Source: Tetrapyrgos nigripes (Eukaryota; Basidiomycota; Agaricomycetes; Agaricales; Campanellaceae). Taken from it: a stretch of DNA of 64,000 nt. This document shows positions 28,631-40,797 of the stretch, piece by piece (the stretch's first letter is position 1; every line of letters starts with the position of its first letter). The translations under genes were made by a program, and so were the position numbers. The notes under the pieces were generated by a model. The model saw nothing but the letters and a program-made list of their open reading frames with translations. It ran no database searches and was not told where the DNA came from. The DNA is taken from assembly GCA_013368315.1 (NCBI GenBank), contig JAACJM010000021.1, positions 372,001 through 436,000 of the forward strand, given 5' to 3'.

Positions 28631-31600
28631 TTACCCCCTCTTTAAGCTGTGCTTTTGCCTGGAGCACACGCGTACTTTTCCAAATATCCACAAAACTAAT
28701 TCCCATTGACCATACTGTTGATCCTAATTGTATGAGGTTTGGTGGACAATATGCATCTGGATGTTGTCGATGGAAGGTTTCGATCATATCTTTCAACTTT
28801 GTCAACCCGGATGCTGGTTCCCATGAATTTTCTGAGTCTGCATAGTCTAACCATTTGACCAAATATTGTACTCCCTGCTGATTCCTCGTTGGTTTCGAAT
28901 CCAAGATTGCTTCGACATCATATTCATTGTCTTCTGGTAGCAATTCGGCTGGTTCTCCTGGGTAGTTTATGCCATGGGCTTCTGTTTCTTTGTATGGTGA
29001 TAGAAGCGAAGCATGAAAGACCGGATGGATCCACCAGGTGGTCGGTAGTTTGAGACAATAATTAACTGTGCCGACTACATCAGTGATCTTGAATGGGCCA
29101 TGCCGGTGGTTTGCCAACTTAGCTTTTGGCCTCGTGGTTTTTAAGTTCTTTCTGTCTAGTAGTACCTTATCCCCCACTTTGAATTTTACCCCTTCCTTTA
29201 CATGATCCATATGTTGTCTCTTCATCAACTCTGCAGCGGTCGTCAGACTTGCTTTCAATTCCTCCCATAGTGCTTCTAAGTTTTGAAGATGTTCTTTGAC
29301 TTTTGGGATGTGTGAGGTAGGGTTGATTGAAGGAAAGAGTCGAGGGAGGTATCCATGGAGTAATTCAAAGGGTGACTTTCTGGTAGCGGAGTGCACTCGA
29401 GCGTTATGGCAGAATTCTGCGTAAGGCAGATATTTGACCCAATCGTCTTGTCGATAGTTGCAAAAGGTTCGTAGATACTGTTCGAGCTCTTGGTTGAACC
29501 TTTTGGTCTCTCCATCTGTTTGTGGGTGATAAGGTGTACTAAGTGCTGAGGTAATACCTAACTTAGTGTATATCCCCTTCATAACCTGACTCGCAAATTG
29601 AGGTCCTCTGTCCGATATCATCTTATCCCAAAGACCATAACGTCGCCAAGTGTTATTAAATAGCACGTCAATTGTCCCATCACTGTCGATATCCTTCTGA
29701 CATGGTGAAATCACTACAGTCTTGGTCGATCGGTCTACTGTTACGTGGATCACATTGAAACCTTCACATTCTGGAAGGTCCGTAATGAAGTCGGTTGTGA
29801 TAGTACCAAAAGGTCTTTCTGGTGTTTCGTTCAGAATTAATGGTACATGTGATGGATGATTTTGTGCCTTGGTCAATTGGCAAGTAGCACATCCTTCAAC
29901 ATAATCACAGACAAATACTGACATACCAGGCCACCAGAATTCTCTACTTGTCAGTTCGTAGGTCTTAAACTGGCCTGGGTGTCCTGCATTTTGACTATGT
30001 CTCTCCGTAGTTGCTGGTTGTTTGGGACGTAGATCTTTCCTCAGAACAATATAATCCCATCTTCGTAGTTCCATTCCTGTAAGTTCTTGACCAGTGAGCG
30101 TGGACCATTATTTAAGATGACCTGTAAGGCACTCATGACCTTGACGTCCCTTTTTGGACATTCCTTAATATGTCTTCTCAATTCAACATCCCCTATTGCA
30201 GCTACTGCTCCTGGTCTTGTGGCTCGAATTCTAAAGAATTTGGGGTTGAGCAACACTCTGTCCTTGTTGTTGTTCTCAACCCCCTCTTTATGATCTGGTC
30301 TTTGCAAGAGGGGGTCACTTCGATTGAGACTTCCGGGTTTATGGATTAATGTGAAGTCGAATCTGGTTAGGAATAAAGCCATCCTTGCTTGTCGTCGGCT
30401 GAGTTTCTGAGTGGTAGTGAAGTATTTCAAGTTCTCATGATCAGTGAGGATTTTGATAGTATGTGGACCTCCTTCAAGGTAGTGTCGCCAGGCTTCTAAT
30501 CCACATATAATTGCCAACAATTCTTTATCATGAATGTCATAGTTATGTTCAGTTTCCGATAAAGATTTCGATAGATAAGCAACTGGGTGCCATTTGTTGT
30601 CAGGTCCTTTTTGTTGTAAAATACCTCCTGTGGCGTAATCCGAAGCATCGACCTCTACTCGGTACAGTTTAGAATGATCAGGCATTAAGAGAACTGGTAA
30701 AGACATGAACACATCTTTGAGTGCCTGAAAGGCTCTTTCTGTTTCATCTGACCATTTCCATGGTTTGTCCTTCTTCATAAGATCGAAGAGTGGTCGGGCA
30801 ACTTTAGAAAAGTCATGTATGAAATGATGGTAGAAATTTCTGAACCCTAAAAATGATTGAACATCCTTGATATTTCATGGTGTTGGCCATTTAGTAACAC
30901 CTTTGACTTTGACTGGGTCCATAGCCAGTGTATTGTGGGAGACAATGAGCCCTAGGAATTCTACCAAACTGGTTTCGAAGGTACATTTCTCTGGCTTAGC
31001 ATAAAGATCGTTCTCTTGAAGTCGCGCGAGCACTTGTTTGACCAGATGTTGATGTTCTTCTGGGGTTTCCGTGAAGATCAAGATGTCATCCATGTATATT
31101 ACCACTTTTCCAGAATCAATAAGATCCTTGAAAAGAGTATTCATCATTGCCTGGAACGTCGCAGGAGAGTTCATAAGACCGAAAAACATCACCGTTGGCT
31201 CAAAAAGTCCTCTATTCATCTTGAATGCTGCTTTCCACTCATCTCCTTCTTTATTCGTACATTATTATATCCCCATTGAAGGTCGATTTTCGAAAAGACT
31301 CATGCTCCTTTGAGTTTATTGACTAGTTCCGATATGAGTGGTAAAGGATATTCGTTCTTGATGGTTCCTTTATTTAATGCTCAATAGTCCTGCACAGGGC
31401 ATAGTTTCCTGTCTTTCTTTTTGACAAAGAAGAAAGGACTTGCCATAGGAGACTTCGACGGTCTAATGTATTCCTTCTCCAAATTTTCCTTAATAAAATT
31501 ATCAAGCTCTTCGTTTGGAGATAAGGGATAGGTTTTGCAATGGCATGGTATGAAGTCCAGTTTCAATTCGATAGTGTGATCCCATTCTCCACGTTTCGGT

Positions 31601-32595
31601 AATTGTTCTGAAGTCTGTTTGTCAAAAACTGATAAGAACTGATGATATTGGGATGGGATCTTATCTGTAAGTAACATGTCTTCTTTCATTTTCTGGGCTG
31701 CTTCTGTGAGTTCTTGAGCTTTGGTAAATCCAGCACATATAGACAGTTCCAAATCTGGTATCAAGTCCTGGCCTTCTTTTCTCAACAACTCTTCTAATAC
31801 TTCTCTTTCCCATTGATTCGGAACTTTGTCTCGACCGAAGTCTTCTTCAGTAAAGAGTGATGAAATGATTGTATGGGAATTCGACGACGTTGGCCTGCAA
31901 TTTTCGATTGTATGATCAGTTTAAACTGTCCAATTGGTTCTGACCACACTACTTGATATTCCTTGTGGTTGGTTCATGGATCGATAATACTTGGTTTGGG
32001 AGATCTGGGTTTGGTGCATAGATTCAAAATAGGAGGTCATTCCAAGGTGCAGGTTTCAGGACATCTAGACATATTAACCCCAGTAAACGACCAATCTATT
32101 TCTGGATTATGTTCTTCCAACCAGTCGGTACCAAGGATTATATCATGATCTCCAATGTCTGTTACATAGAATTCGGCTATTTCTTCATGATACAATTTAT
32201 TGTCCTGGGAATAGATACAAAGTTTTTGAACAGTGTAGTGTCGTACCCATCCCATGGTATTTTCAGAACCATCAACATTTTGTACTGGGAATGGAGTTTT
32301 GATAGGGAGGAGTGGTAGTCAGTTTTCTTGTGCAAAACGGCCGTTGATAATTATGCCTTCCGCACCACTGTCTATTAAGGCGTCTGCATCAATTTTTCTA
32401 CTGGTGATTTTGCCAATTAGTTCAGTTTTGAGTGTTATTGAGGGTACCTGTTGGTTACGAGTGATTGCCAACATTTTTAACTCTGAAGGAAAGGTATGCT
32501 CACCAGAGGGGTATAACACACTATATCAATTGTTCTTAAATTGTCCGGTACATTGTACAACTCCTACTGACGACGTAGCAGAGGATCAAAAATCC
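28536..32595 (-). pseudogene. pol: gypsy-2 Pol, degenerate
   Basis: Fragments follow gypsy-1 Pol: protease (DADALIDSGAEGIII, 32,319-32,519), RT with YMDDILIF (about 31,085-31,110), RNase H (30,041-30,778), integrase zinc domain and DDE core with chromodomain (28,536-30,074). TGA codons at 31,381-31,383 and 30,875-30,877 fall on arginine positions of gypsy-1, and several frameshifts are present. The C-terminal chromodomain (YLVKWLDYADSENSWEP) is intact. The last residues (SDHSSIAFPR) are encoded inside the LTR. Confidence 0.9.
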
Positions 32596-34186
32596 AACTT
32601 TGACATAATATCCTTCAAATATACAGCTGCCTGCTCCTTCTCTTCTCCTTCCAAACCCTTGACCTTGTTAACCATATCAGAGATGTCCTTGATTACATTA
32701 TGAGAGGAAGACAATGACAATGTTTGAGCTACTGTCACTGGTGGCGAACTAGACAATGATAGAACTGAAGTTTTGGCTGTCCTGACAGCACAAGGAGGGA
32801 AGTTTTGAGACATGTTTTGAGCTGTCAAAGACCTCAGAGTATTGTTCAGGAATGTTGGACATTCATTGCTCATGTGCCCAGGTTGTCTACATGCGAAACA
32901 TGCCCCTAAGTTTCAAAGTCTATCCCTTTCTTCAGGTGTCAGCTTGGGTAATGGAGTAAAGGACGAGTTAGCACCTGGTCCCATGTTCATAAGCACATTC
33001 ACGTTTGCTACTGTCCTTCCTTGAGAAGGGCCTGCACTCGTTCTTGGTGTAGAGAACGGCCTTGATCGCCCTTCTCTTTCTCTCTCGTTTACCCATTCCA
33101 AATGAAGATCCATCGTTCTCTCTCTATACTCATCGAAATCCTTCCACTTCGGCCAGGTCATTCCTACTGTCTTCCAAAGCTTCTCTGGGAGACCTGCTTT
33201 GTAATAATCCAGAAGAGCCATTTCTCCAAAGTCCGACTCTTCCCCATACATGTCAAAGATACTGTTATAAATACTGATGTCTGTTCTCTTCATCCTAGCA
33301 TTCTTGATTTTTGTCCTTGCAACTTCATCAGAAGCAAGCGCTTTGAAATCTCTTTTAAACCTATCTCAAATCTCCTTCAGCGTTGTCCATTGCCTCTCGT
33401 CTGGTTTGACTTTGGTATCCTCCTCATCCTCCTCTCGTTCTGTAATTCGTTGAGTCGCCCAATCTCCCCCTTTCTCTCTGATGAAAAACAATAGGAACAA
33501 GGACACCTTGGAGTCCTCAGTAGCATATCTAGCCTTGTTCTGACGTAGATAATTGTTGAATGAGGCTAGCCATTGCTTTGCCTCCTCACGTTCTCCGTTA
33601 AAAGCATCTGGTTTCCTCCCTCGTTCTGAAGTGCTGTTCGAGTCGTTGGGTGCTATGTCTGACATGGCTGGCCCATCTGGATCTGATGGTTTGGGGGATG
33701 GACTAGGGGCTGGACAACGAGGGGCTACAGATGGTCCTTCGGTGGATGGAATGATGGGAGAAGAAGGATTGTTTGGTTCTGATGGATCAGGGGAAGGTTC
33801 ATGGGGAGGGGTTCATGGGTTATTAGAAGGTGGATCTGGTAATGGATTTGATGCTGAAGGTGGGTCAGGTGGTACAGGAGAAGAGGGTTCTGGGTTTGGT
33901 TGAGTGTTTGTAGGAGTCGACGTTCCTTGTTCTGGTTCAGTTTCTGAGTCGATTATAGGATGGGCTTTTTGAATAGCAAGTTCTTGGTTGTGTGTTATTA
34001 CTTGACACTCGATAGGGAGGGTTTCGTCTTCAGGAAGGGTTTGGGTATTATACCTGTTAATACAGGGCTGATTTTCGCAGATTTGATAGGGTTTTTCGAT
34101 TTCTGAGTTATAATTACAGTCGAGGATTCTTGGCTTAAGGAAGACATGTGGAAGGTCTGCACAGATGTGGATCGTCGACTCGTCAT
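32586..34186 (-). pseudogene. gag: gypsy-2 Gag, degenerate
   Basis: The ATG at 34,186 (MTSRRSTS) corresponds to gypsy-1 Gag, but the frame shifts soon after; the true continuation (QPCINRYNTQ) is in another frame. A proline-rich linker and the gag domain (AFNGEREEAKQWLASFNNYL) follow, then the CCHC knuckle near 32,865-32,910. TGA at 33,366-33,368 and 32,913-32,915 replace arginine codons of gypsy-1. The 3' end keeps the GGATTTTTGA slippery context. Confidence 0.85.
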
Positions 34187-34189
34187 ATA

Positions 34190-34420
34190 CTAGGTGGACG
34201 GGAAAGGGAGAGGATCGTCTTGCTCTGGATTGAGGATAAGGGGAAGGTGTTCCTCATTATGGTCTCTGATGTAGAAGGGACCAGAGATCCTGACAGTATA
34301 CTCCTCAGATTCGTGGTTATAAGTGGTTTGTATGTGTGAATATCTAGACAGGGCTACTTCACCTGGTCTAAACTTCCAAATTCAACATTCAGTACAGATA
34401 AAACTGTCATTGTAGAGCCC
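34190..34420 (-). pseudogene. gypsy-2 coding leader, partial
   Basis: On the minus strand this reads WKFRPGEVALSRYSHI and VRISGPFYIRDH and ends with TAG at 34,190-34,192, just before the gag ATG. It is homologous to the gypsy-1 leader ORF. An upstream TGA within FICTEC-x-IW breaks it. Confidence 0.6.
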
Positions 34421-34702
34421 TGCGAGTGATTATAATGACTATGGGCGTCCACTAATTGTGGTGGAAATGGGGGTCGATGACGATCTTCAGCAGTATAGAC
34501 TGCAGGTATGAAATGAATTGGCCTGGTAGCCAGGGTAGATGATGTATACAGGAGGGAAGACGGTTGTTGCTACACTGATACTCGAAGTAGTGTCTGCTAG
34601 TAATCGACATGAAATTGAATTACAATGAAGGGAAACGATGCTTGCGGTATAAATGGAATAGGGATAGAAAAGGAACAGGACTTTTGAGAATAAAGATGAA
34701 CG

Positions 34703-35100
34703 AGATAGACGAGGAAGAAAGACGAGTAGGCTGATAGTAGTAGTACGGAACAGAGATGAAGTGAACGAACTGGGGAATCAGTTACAAGAGATCTCAAGTA
34801 TATATGAGAAATGTGAAGGGATGGGAAAAGTAAATAAAAATAGAATGGTACCATATGGTTGAGAAAGATAGGAAGATCAGATCAATCAAGTCAAAGATAG
34901 GAAGTATGGATATGAGATAAGAAAGATAGGAAGATTGATCGACAATTATTATAGAGTTTGACAGGTTTTATAAAGTTCAAAGTCAGAAGTATAAGATTGA
35001 AGGGTTTATCGAGGAAATGCAATGGACAAATGATCAGAGAAAGGGTTCGATAATAAAGTAAAAGAGGAAGGAGGGCAAAGAACTGTAGCAGTTCATGACA
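34703..35100 (-). repeat. gypsy-2 5' LTR, truncated at its downstream end
   Basis: The outer end (TGTCATGAACTGC on the minus strand from 35,100) matches the 3' LTR. The downstream end is missing about 80 bases, plus an internal 20-base gap near 34,732 (CTAGGCTCTACACTGCGTAG in the partner). It would not support reverse transcription. Confidence 0.8.
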
Positions 35101-36629
35101 GCTAGCAAGATCCGATACTCTACAGTATGTGGCTTGGGTAGCTACTTGTAATATCTGGTCCTTTTATACTACTCGCAGTTACAACCATACAGTTACCTAT
35201 TTCTTTTCGAGGTCCGCTAAAAGGTACATAGAGAAAATATAAAACAAATTGAAAAGTCTGCTATATTAGGGTATACAGAAACTGTGCAATATTATTTAAA
35301 TATTTGTAGGAACTTTCTTCAGTTCCCTTTGTAAGCCATCTGGTGTTTTTGTGTACCGTCCTGGTTAGCAAGCATCGCATCTATGACTCAGAACGCTCCA
35401 CTTATGACTGCTAGGTCCTTCATACGCATCCTTACGCTAGGGGCGTAGGGTTTTCTTGTAGTTTCTTTATTCCATTTGGTTTTCCTTTCCCTTTTTCTCC
35501 GATCTTGCTTTATTCACATTCTATGTATTGCCAGCAGTCTACTACTGAGTCCTACATACAAGTCTAGCTCTTCTGCAGTCCCATTTGCATGCTTATTCCT
35601 TCCTCAATGCTTTCAACGCCTAGCTAGATGATTACTGACAGATTTATCCTTATCCAGGAATAATGTTACCTGTTTGGGTTGTATTCCGATCATTCGGATG
35701 TATTGCGACTTAGCGCTTCTGTCCCTCATATCTCTGTGTAGAGATGCCTGGCCACTATCCCCTCTGTACCGATGGATAGCTGAACTCTCTGGGATCCTGT
35801 ACATATATACTTTGTCCTACTTTTGTCCATATGTTTTAGTACTACAGGTTTTACCGATACATAGATCTAGACCTATCATGATTGTGCTGTCTTCTCTGAG
35901 CAACCTTTCAGCCAAGGATTGTGTTGCTTACACATTCCTATGCCCGTGAATAGGGGCTACCTCGCATTTCACTGTCCCTTTGGATCACACTAGCAGTTCT
36001 AGTTGTTATAATAGGATTTGAAAGCTTTTATAGACTATCTTTATCATTTGGTGGGTCTGCTATTATAACTCCCAACTCGTACATATCTATCATAGTACTT
36101 AGAATGAGTTGTTTCTCCATTCGTAAGCACTTAATATTATTGTACTGTTGTTTTCTTAGTCCCACTAGATATTAACTAGCAGTTCAGGGCTCACCCTAGT
36201 CCTCTTATTCCCTTAAAAGAACGTCAAAACTGATATTATGAACCAAAATCCAAGTATGTATACTGCGATTTTTGTATGGTGTATCACCAAGTTTTAATTA
36301 TCATAAAAATGAATCCAGCCCCTTCCCAGTGTCCTTCTCTGCTGAAACTTGGTACACTCACTATCTCACTCTTCCCAAGTCTCTCTTGCCTCTGTTGTAG
36401 TGAGATACACCATAGTCTAGTTTTAAGATTGAGAGCCTATGGACCAGTTTTTTGATTACAAATATTGTTAATTGCATAATCTCCCCATGGGTCCTCCCTG
36501 CCAAACTGCCATGTTGCACTGTCTACTCAACACTCTTGAGCTCTACTGATAACACTTTCCTTCCTATTATACCCCAATGCTCTAATATAGTCTATTCTAC
36601 CCGTAATACATGACTTGACGCCCACCACA

Positions 36630-38095
36630 ATGTTGGAAAGGTACTGTTGGCAATCTTCAGAGGGTCAAGCTCTCCTCAACAACATTGTTCAGAAATGTGT
36701 CCCTCAATGGACTAACGGCTTGAAGGATGGTCAAAGTAGAGCTATCACAAGGATATTGGATGGAGAACAGGTGCTATGGGTTGCAGCAACTGGAGAGGGA
36801 AAGTTAGCTGCCTTCCATGAAGAATTGCAAAGGAACCCTGAGCTGTGTCCAAGTTTTGTCCCAAAGGAGAAGCCCATAGGAATTGTGGTTACACCCACAA
36901 AAGGGTTAGCCACCAATATTGTGCATTCCAAACTTATTTTCTTGGTTTCCATTGACTGGTTCTGTCTAGGTACATGAACTCTCAAAATCATGCATAAACA
37001 CACAAGAACATTGCTGACAATGTTATAAAGGGTGTTGATGTGTTCAAGAGATCTCTAACTGCAAGTATCACATCATATATGTCGATCCAACACATCTCAA
37101 GAAGAATAAATGGAATCAAATTGCTTCTAATCCCACCTTCTGTTGTAACATCATCTTTGCCTGTGCTCAGGAAGCTCACCTCATTGATGAATGGGGAAAC
37201 CCTGATTTTTGCCTGGACTTTAGATATGTACATTGGGGCATACTTCCATAGCCACCTTCCCTCCAATATATCTTTCTTTGCACTATCTGCCACTATCAAG
37301 CCCAGAAAGCCTACAACGATCATTTGCCATCACCTTGGATTCAGAGAGCTGTCATTTCATCTTATCCAAGGTTCTAACGAGCATCTGAATATACAATTCA
37401 TTGTGGAACTGCTCACTCATGGCATTGGTGGAGAGAATTTCCCCCAACTCCTTCCATATCTCACAAGTGGCCAGAAAACAATCATTTACTGTCAGATGCT
37501 TGAAGCTGTCTTGGACAAATACAATGCAGATACTCTCAATATGCTTGAGAACAACCCAAACTGCCAAATCGTTATTGCAACAGTGGCATTTGCCAACAGT
37601 ATCAGCATGCAAATGCTTCTTGACAGCATCATCATTGAACATAATCTGGCAAGAGAAGGGTTGTGCAGGCTGGAACCCAGAGTCTCTTGCACGAGGTATA
37701 GTCCTGGCGTCTCCAACTGCTATCAAGAATGCAGAGAAGTACATCAAAGGTATGTGACTTTGAGTGTAATTTATGTTTTGTCATTCATTAACTTGATAAC
37801 ATAGCTATCAATGCCAATATAGCTCCACTGTCATCTAACCACGCTATAGCATTGGTACTTACTGAGAACATATGTATGCTACATTGCATGCATAAACAAG
37901 ATCTACCAAAACCTGCCACTGGAACTCACATTACTTGATTGTGTTCCTTGTTCCCTTTGTGCAGAACATGGTCAAATCAATTTCACCTTTGATCCATCCC
38001 CAATTGCATCACCATTCCATTCCACACCACCTCCTGTCGATAAATCTAAATCCTCGAAAACCCTTCAACTGAAGAAGACCAAATATGCTCATGTC
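36630..38095 (+). pseudogene. RecQ-like DEAD-family helicase, broken and cut off by copia-1
   Basis: The start ATG at 36,630 sits in CCACAATG. Motif I is VAATGEGK (about 36,780-36,805) and motif Ia lies in VVTPTKGLA. A 49 bp intron is likely at 36,921-36,969, giving NI-VHELSKSCIN. Later come YHIIYVDPTHLKKNKW, motif II as LIDEWG (37,190-37,205), motif III FALSATIKP and motif V NCQIVIATVAFANSIS. Motif VI appears as QEKGCAGW, with both expected arginines lost (about 37,650-37,673). A 215 bp intron follows (37,750-37,964, GTATGT..GTGCAG) before EHGQINFTFD. Two in-frame TGAs after exon 1 and a frameshift near 37,250 make it a pseudogene. Copia-1 begins at 38,096. Confidence 0.8.
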
Positions 38096-38446
38096 TGTTG
38101 AACTGGCGCATTTACATGCAGCCATCAACCTTCTATGTAAAACAATAGAAGTACATAGTCAACAGATACTAGTAAGAACAATAGGTAATTACCATCATTG
38201 ATATATTGTAAGTAGTAAATACATCATTCTCAGTGCCACAGTAGTCATACGTAGTTACATGAGCAACCCCTGTATCACATGTATTTACTCTCTCTCGTAG
38301 ATGGCCCTCTAATAACAAGTTTTATACTTACTTTCATTGCTCAACAAGCCCTATAACAAGCTCTTATCAAGCTACTCTTATCCCCAGAGAAGTATGGAGT
38401 TGCCACTCCACTTTTAGTGTACTGTTCATACCATGCCTGCTCAACA
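38096..38446 (+). repeat. copia-1 5' LTR (351 bp)
   Basis: It is bounded by TGTTGAACTGGC and CCTGCTCAACA, a six-base inverted terminus with TG..CA. The right edge is fixed by the adjoining PBS. No second copy lies in the window. Confidence 0.72.
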
Positions 38447-38457
38447 GGTTATGGGCC
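38447..38457 (+). promoter_or_regulatory. copia-1 primer-binding site
   Basis: GGTTATGGGCC directly follows the LTR, as in copia-0 and (first ten bases) copia-2. It is complementary to the anticodon-arm part of initiator tRNA-Met. Confidence 0.75.
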
Positions 38458-38612
38458 CCGGAGGCCCTTTGGAGTGCCATCACTTGCTGCAAACCATAGA
38501 CTCCATTACCTACCTGGATGGCGCCTTTATGGCAGCCTGAAGTTGCCTTCAATGGGTTGACGTCACATCCAACAGTGCAGTTGTAGATGCCCAAGGGGTT
38601 CTTGTCATTGTC

Positions 38613-40109
38613 ATGGCATGTTCATTGCTGCCTATTTTAATTTATATAGGTGCACCTTTGTTGCTGCCTTCTTTATTATGCATCAGGATAAATGCTGACA
38701 ATTTGACATCCCCAGAAATTCTATCAAGAATTTCTTCCAACACACTCTACACTGCTGTTCCTGAACTCGATGGAACCAACTGGAACCTCTGGTCCAAGAT
38801 GGCATTTCCCTACATGCAAAATGCTGGCTACAGCCATGTCCTCTTCACCCTTTGCTCTGAAACCATCCTTGTCAATACTCCTGCTGCATCTGCCCCCGGA
38901 GCTCCTGGTGGTGCAGGCAGCACTGCTGCTGCTGATGAGGCCCTTCCTCACCAGCCTGACAATGAGAGTACTACTACTTCCACTACCTCCAAGGGTGACA
39001 GTCCCATCATCTCTGAATATGACATTAAACAATGGTATACGGACAATGACAAAGCCATGGGAGCTATCAAGCTCCAAGTCAATACTGACATCTGTCAGGA
39101 CATCAAAGGTCTCATGACTGCTAGGAAGATGTAGAGGCAGCTCGCTAGAGACTTTGGCAAAGCTAGTGCTGCCGAGGTCTTCAACGACTTCAAATGTCTC
39201 CTCAATATCACCTTCCCTCACAATGCTCATCCCGGTCCTGCTCTCAAAAAAATCCTCGCACTCTTCAAGAAGATGGAGGAAGCCACTGAAGGGGAAGTCA
39301 AAATCCCCATCATGCTCAAGGCCATGATCCTCTTCTTGAAATGTCCTCCTTTATACAACAATCTCGTTGAGAAGGAGACCACAGACACTATCAATAACCT
39401 TGGCTGGACCAACTTCAAGACTCTTAAAACCATCATCGTTACAATCTGGGAAGGGAAGGACATCACATCTTCCAGGCCTCAGGCCAACTGTCTTACTGCC
39501 ATCAAACATAAGCTGGGTAATCCCAACTTCAACCAACAGCAGCAGCCACAGTGCCAGAATAACGGCAGCAGTGGCAGTGGTACTAGCAGTCAGAACCAGG
39601 GTAACCCTGACTGGAAGGGGAAAGGCAAGGCTAAACCTTATCTCCACTGTGGAGCTCGCACTGGAAAGCAGGCTCAAGGCAAAAAGGGGCAAGTACACAT
39701 GGCGCAGGGAGGAATCTCTGCTATGGCCCACACTATTGTGGTTGACCAGCCTAGTGTTCAGGATGTACATCATCCATTTTTTCATGAAACTGAAAAGAAA
39801 TTTGACACATTTTTCCCTGCTACTAAACTTGCTATAAACCTTGCCCGTGATATGGATATCAAGCCTTCTGGTGAGCATGTCAGAGTCCTTGAAGATGTCA
39901 TCATGTCTGATTCCGCAGCATCCACCTCTCACACCCCAGTTGTACTCTTATTGAATGACTCTTCAACAATATCCACTCCCAATCCTGGTCTGATGGTTTG
40001 GGTACCAACTCTGAAAATCAAAACTGGAATGACTGGACACAGTGAAATGTTGCAGTTCAAATGGTCGATGCCAATATGGAATTCTCTCAGGACACAGGTG
40101 TTACCTTAA
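38613..40109 (+). pseudogene. gag: copia-1 Gag, degenerate
   Basis: One frame runs through AVPELDGTNWNLWSKMAFPY (typical copia gag N-terminus). It is broken by TAG at 39,132-39,134, then continues with a gag core (ARDFGKASAAEVFNDFKCLL) and a glutamine/serine-rich linker. A degenerate zinc knuckle (YLHCGARTGKQ) follows. The frame ends at 40,109, after which a different frame carries the double-finger segment. Confidence 0.75.
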
Positions 40110-40797
40110 CAAGGGACACAACAGCTCACACCAGGGGTTTAGGCAGTGTATTTGGTGGGTCGATGGTCTCAGATGCCTTGCCACTGAGAGACACTTTGGA
40201 TCTTGCTTTGAGCAACTGAAGAATGTCGCCAGATCCAGCTGCAAATTTGATCGGGCGAGGCTCTGCGATGTGGCAGAGCCTCTTCATCACCATGCTTACC
40301 CAGTTGGGATGCCTTTTGCACTGGAGACTACAAGTCACACACCAAGTGAGGGGGAGTGGTTGCACCTCAACCAAAGGTCTGCCTCAACACTTGGGAACAA
40401 TGTAATGTCTCTGTCCCCAAGCCTGGATCTCGATGAGATATTGTCACCAAGTTGTTCACTGGTATCTTTGCCTGATGCTGACAACAATTACAGTTGGGGA
40501 GCTACTCCTAATGGCATGGACAATGGCTACTACAGGTCAGATCTCCTTTCAGATCTTATAAATAAATGTACTGATGTGCCTTCTTTGGCAGCACGGACGA
40601 GTAAAGCAGACTATGAACATTCTATTTATATATGTCATACTGCTCCTCTGGGTTCTATAAACCCTTTTATTTATAATGATCTGTACAATAGTCCTCTGGA
40701 CAATATATATTTATGTCCCTGTGGCACTCTCTATTCTTTGTGCACTAAGTGTAAAGGAAAAGGAAGATCTGTCCAACGTCATTTTAATGATGGATAG
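40042..40797 (+). CDS. copia-1 segment with tandem C-x-C-x5-H-x3-H/C fingers
   Basis: This frame lies between gag and protease. From 40,069 to 40,206 it reads two units: C-x9-C-x5-H-x3-H (CQYGILSGHRC..H..H) and C-x8-C-x5-H-x3-C (CIWWVDGLRC..H..C), with Trp two residues after the first Cys of unit two. Cysteine and histidine spacing matches gypsy-1 ORF3, as do GRC-x-YG, SG and C-x-W. The rest is acidic and serine-rich. In another frame just upstream is a short Trp/Asn-rich stretch (QNWNDW). It ends at TAG 40,795-40,797, directly followed in frame by the protease. Whether it is a Gag-Pol linker or an acquired module is open. Confidence 0.6.
   Translation: MKCCSSNGRCQYGILSGHRCYLNKGHNSSHQGFRQCIWWVDGLRCLATERHFGSCFEQLKNVARSSCKFDRARLCDVAEPLHHHAYPVGMPFALETTSHTPSEGEWLHLNQRSASTLGNNVMSLSPSLDLDEILSPSCSLVSLPDADNNYSWGATPNGMDNGYYRSDLLSDLINKCTDVPSLAARTSKADYEHSIYICHTAPLGSINPFIYNDLYNSPLDNIYLCPCGTLYSLCTKCKGKGRSVQRHFNDG

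Larger units (their letters stand above)
28126..35100 (-). mobile_element. Ty3/gypsy chromovirus gypsy-2 (6,975 bp), decayed
   Basis: It is flanked by GCTAG at 28,121-28,125 and 35,101-35,105. In minus orientation it has a truncated 5' LTR, coding leader, gag, pol and 3' LTR, collinear with gypsy-1 through the end of pol. It lacks ORF3: its polypurine tract follows pol directly, and the pol stop lies inside the 3' LTR. Reading frames are broken at many points. It is clearly older than gypsy-1 and poorer in CpG. Confidence 0.92.
27279..36275 (-). repeat. Unclassified 1.6 kb repeat, copy Q, split by gypsy-2 and a solo LTR
   Basis: This is the inverse partner of P. It starts TAATAGGTGGTTTTTGTAAT at 27,279 and runs past AAAATCCAAGTATGTATAC to about 36,275. 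Removing the solo LTR (27,585-28,007) and gypsy-2 (28,126-35,100) with their duplications leaves about 1.6 kb collinear with P. P is empty at both sites: it has TTGCTAGTGAGATC (as reverse complement) where gypsy-2 sits and CCACAAAATG where the solo LTR sits. Confidence 0.82.
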
